From an uncultured Bacilli bacterium (lineage in GTDB: Bacteria; Bacillota_I; Bacilli_A; RFN20; CAG-826), in NCBI GenBank assembly GCA_934133115.1, contig CAKPAV010000062.1, positions 1 through 8,460 of the forward strand: 8,460 nt of DNA, written 5' to 3'. Positions 7,726-8,460 of this stretch are shown here, one piece after another. Numbering within the stretch: the first letter of the stretch is position 1; each line of letters opens with the position of its first letter. The notes beneath the pieces were generated by a model. The model was not told the origin of the DNA. It did no database searches and saw only the letters and a program-made list of their open reading frames with translations. A program made the position numbers and the translations under genes.

Positions 7726-7784
7726 AAAAAGTTGAGTTAAGTTTGATTTACATATAGTAATTCAAATAAAACCCAACTTTTTTT
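7726..7784 (+). terminator. Rho-independent terminator of pckA
   Basis: AAAAAGTTG (7726-7734) pairs perfectly with CAACTTTTT (7774-7782). Further imperfect pairing runs toward an apical TTAC/GTAA stem (7748-7751 with 7757-7760), and a run of seven T ends at 7784. It lies 30 bases after the pckA stop. The stem is long but low in GC, as expected in this genome. Confidence 0.8.
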
Positions 7785-7792
7785 GATGGCAG

Positions 7793-7820
7793 TTGCTACC
7801 AAATTAATCAAAATTATAAT
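7793..7820 (+). promoter_or_regulatory. Predicted promoter of the methyltransferase-like gene
   Basis: A perfect TATAAT (7815-7820) has a weak -35 candidate, TTGCTA (7793-7798), 16 bases upstream. The surrounding TATAATATAATAATAC run offers alternative -10 boxes, so the exact start is uncertain. Its position right after the pckA terminator supports an independent transcript. Confidence 0.45.
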
Positions 7821-7844
7821 ATAATAATACTATACTTAGTTATG

Positions 7845-7852
7845 AAGGTGAG
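7845..7852 (+). promoter_or_regulatory. Ribosome binding site of the methyltransferase-like gene
   Basis: AAGGTGAG ends 3 bases before ATG 7856. Its GGTGA pairs with the 5' part of the anti-Shine-Dalgarno sequence, so the effective spacing is acceptable. No in-frame start codon lies between the upstream in-frame TAA (7817-7819) and 7856, so the start is well defined. Confidence 0.65.
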
Positions 7853-7855
7853 AAT

Positions 7856-8460
7856 ATGAAATTTAAAGTTTTGGATTTATTTTGTGATATCGGAGGATTT
7901 TCTTTAGGATTATCGAAAGTTGATGGATTTAGTGTAAATGTTGCTTTTGATAATAATGAAGAAGTAAAAGAAACATTTAATAAAAATTTTTCTAAGACAT
8001 ATTTAATATGCGGAAATCTATTAGAAGAAGATATTAAAAAGCAAATTATTGATAAGTCTAAACAATCTAAAGTTAATGCCGTAGTTATAGAAAACTCACT
8101 TTTTTACACTGAAGATAATAAAAATGAATTAATAAATACATGTGTTAATATTATTAATGAACTAAAACCAAGTATAATTATCACTCATAATGATATTGAA
8201 CAATTAGATTTTAAAGAAAATGAAGATTTATTTATATTAAAAATGACGGAAAATGGTTATAAAGTTAATATTAATAGAATTAACGCTAAGCATTACGGAG
8301 TAGCGGAAGATCGCTATTTTAATATATGCCTTTTTGCTAAAAAGAAGATGCTATCTTTTCCAAAAGAAAAAGAACAAGTAACTGTTAAAAGTGCAATATC
8401 AGATTTAGCGTATCTAGAAAATGGTGAAGGACAAAAAATTTCTTCTTATATTAATGAACC
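7856..8460 (+). CDS. C5-cytosine DNA methyltransferase homologue, catalytic motifs degenerate, 3' end beyond the window
   Basis: The first 201 codons are open to the right edge. Family members transfer a methyl group from S-adenosylmethionine to C5 of cytosine. The match follows the family order. Motif I is DLFCDIGGFSLGL (7-19), where the usual form is DLF-x-GIGG, so the first glycine is Asp. Next come FDNNEEVKETFNKNF (31-45) and GNLLEEDI (53-60, in place of GDI). INELKPSIIITHND (100-113) stands where KP...lENV is expected. INAKHYGVAEDRYF (142-155) corresponds to NA-x-x-YGVPQ-x-R-x-R, and TVKSAISDLAYLENGEG (176-192) to the conserved segment that follows it. The catalytic loop, normally GGPPCQ-x-FS, is IENSLF (78-83), with no Pro-Cys, and the stretch after it is shortened. 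The ENV glutamate and the motif VIII Gln are also gone. It is probably a non-catalytic member. Recognition domain and C-terminus are unseen, as is any partner nuclease. Confidence 0.75.
   Translation, partial: MKFKVLDLFCDIGGFSLGLSKVDGFSVNVAFDNNEEVKETFNKNFSKTYLICGNLLEEDIKKQIIDKSKQSKVNAVVIENSLFYTEDNKNELINTCVNIINELKPSIIITHNDIEQLDFKENEDLFILKMTENGYKVNINRINAKHYGVAEDRYFNICLFAKKKMLSFPKEKEQVTVKSAISDLAYLENGEGQKISSYINE

Noticed and set aside
7748..7760. TTACATATAGTAA resembling the palindrome at 1627-1646
   Set aside because: It is the apical part of the pckA terminator hairpin; the similarity is one base short of symmetric and expected in AT-rich inverted repeats.
7842..7859. Five-codon upstream frame (MKVRI, stop overlapping the methyltransferase-like start as ATGA)
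   Set aside because: No ribosome site precedes it, and its AAGGTGAG is better explained as the ribosome site of the main gene.
1..8460. CRISPR array, tRNA, rRNA, insertion sequence or attachment site
   Set aside because: I saw no regularly spaced repeats, cloverleaf-like sequence, transposase-like protein or terminal inverted repeats.

Overview
The window is a strongly AT-rich bacterial segment. It has good Shine-Dalgarno sites (GGAGG type), TATAAT-like promoters, TAA stops on all three complete genes and normal TGG tryptophan codons. Its lipoproteins carry a classical lipobox, so the envelope is probably that of a Gram-positive. Together this suggests a low-GC member of the Bacillota (class Bacilli in the broad sense, possibly a gut-associated lineage near the Mollicutes/Erysipelotrichia branch) using the standard code. 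The placement is an inference from composition and gene content, not a taxonomic result.

Layout. Bases 1-1504 (minus strand) hold a MATE-family multidrug/cation efflux transporter whose 3' end runs off the left edge. Bases 1505-1694 are a divergent control region: a minus-strand promoter for the transporter, three direct repeats of about 12 bp, a 20-bp perfect palindrome, and an extended -10 promoter for the rightward genes. Bases 1695-4190 and 4206-5903 are two lipoprotein genes 15 bp apart, almost certainly one operon. The first has a recognisable bacterial Ig-like (Big2) domain; the second matches nothing I can name. Bases 5904-6084 hold two weak hairpins and then the promoter and a 5'-terminal hairpin of the next gene. 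Bases 6085-7695 are pckA, a complete ATP-dependent PEP carboxykinase, followed by a long Rho-independent terminator. From 7856 to the right edge is the first part of a C5-cytosine DNA methyltransferase homologue.

The most notable item is that last gene. Its frame is intact for 201 codons, and the fold-defining landmarks of the family (motif I, the KP strand, the YGV block, the TVKSAISDL segment) can be aligned. However, the catalytic Pro-Cys loop, the ENV glutamate and the QxRxR signature are all replaced. It looks like a pseudoenzyme rather than an active modification enzyme. The genes otherwise look like separate transcription units, and nothing in the window ties the transporter, the lipoproteins, pckA and the methyltransferase homologue into one pathway.
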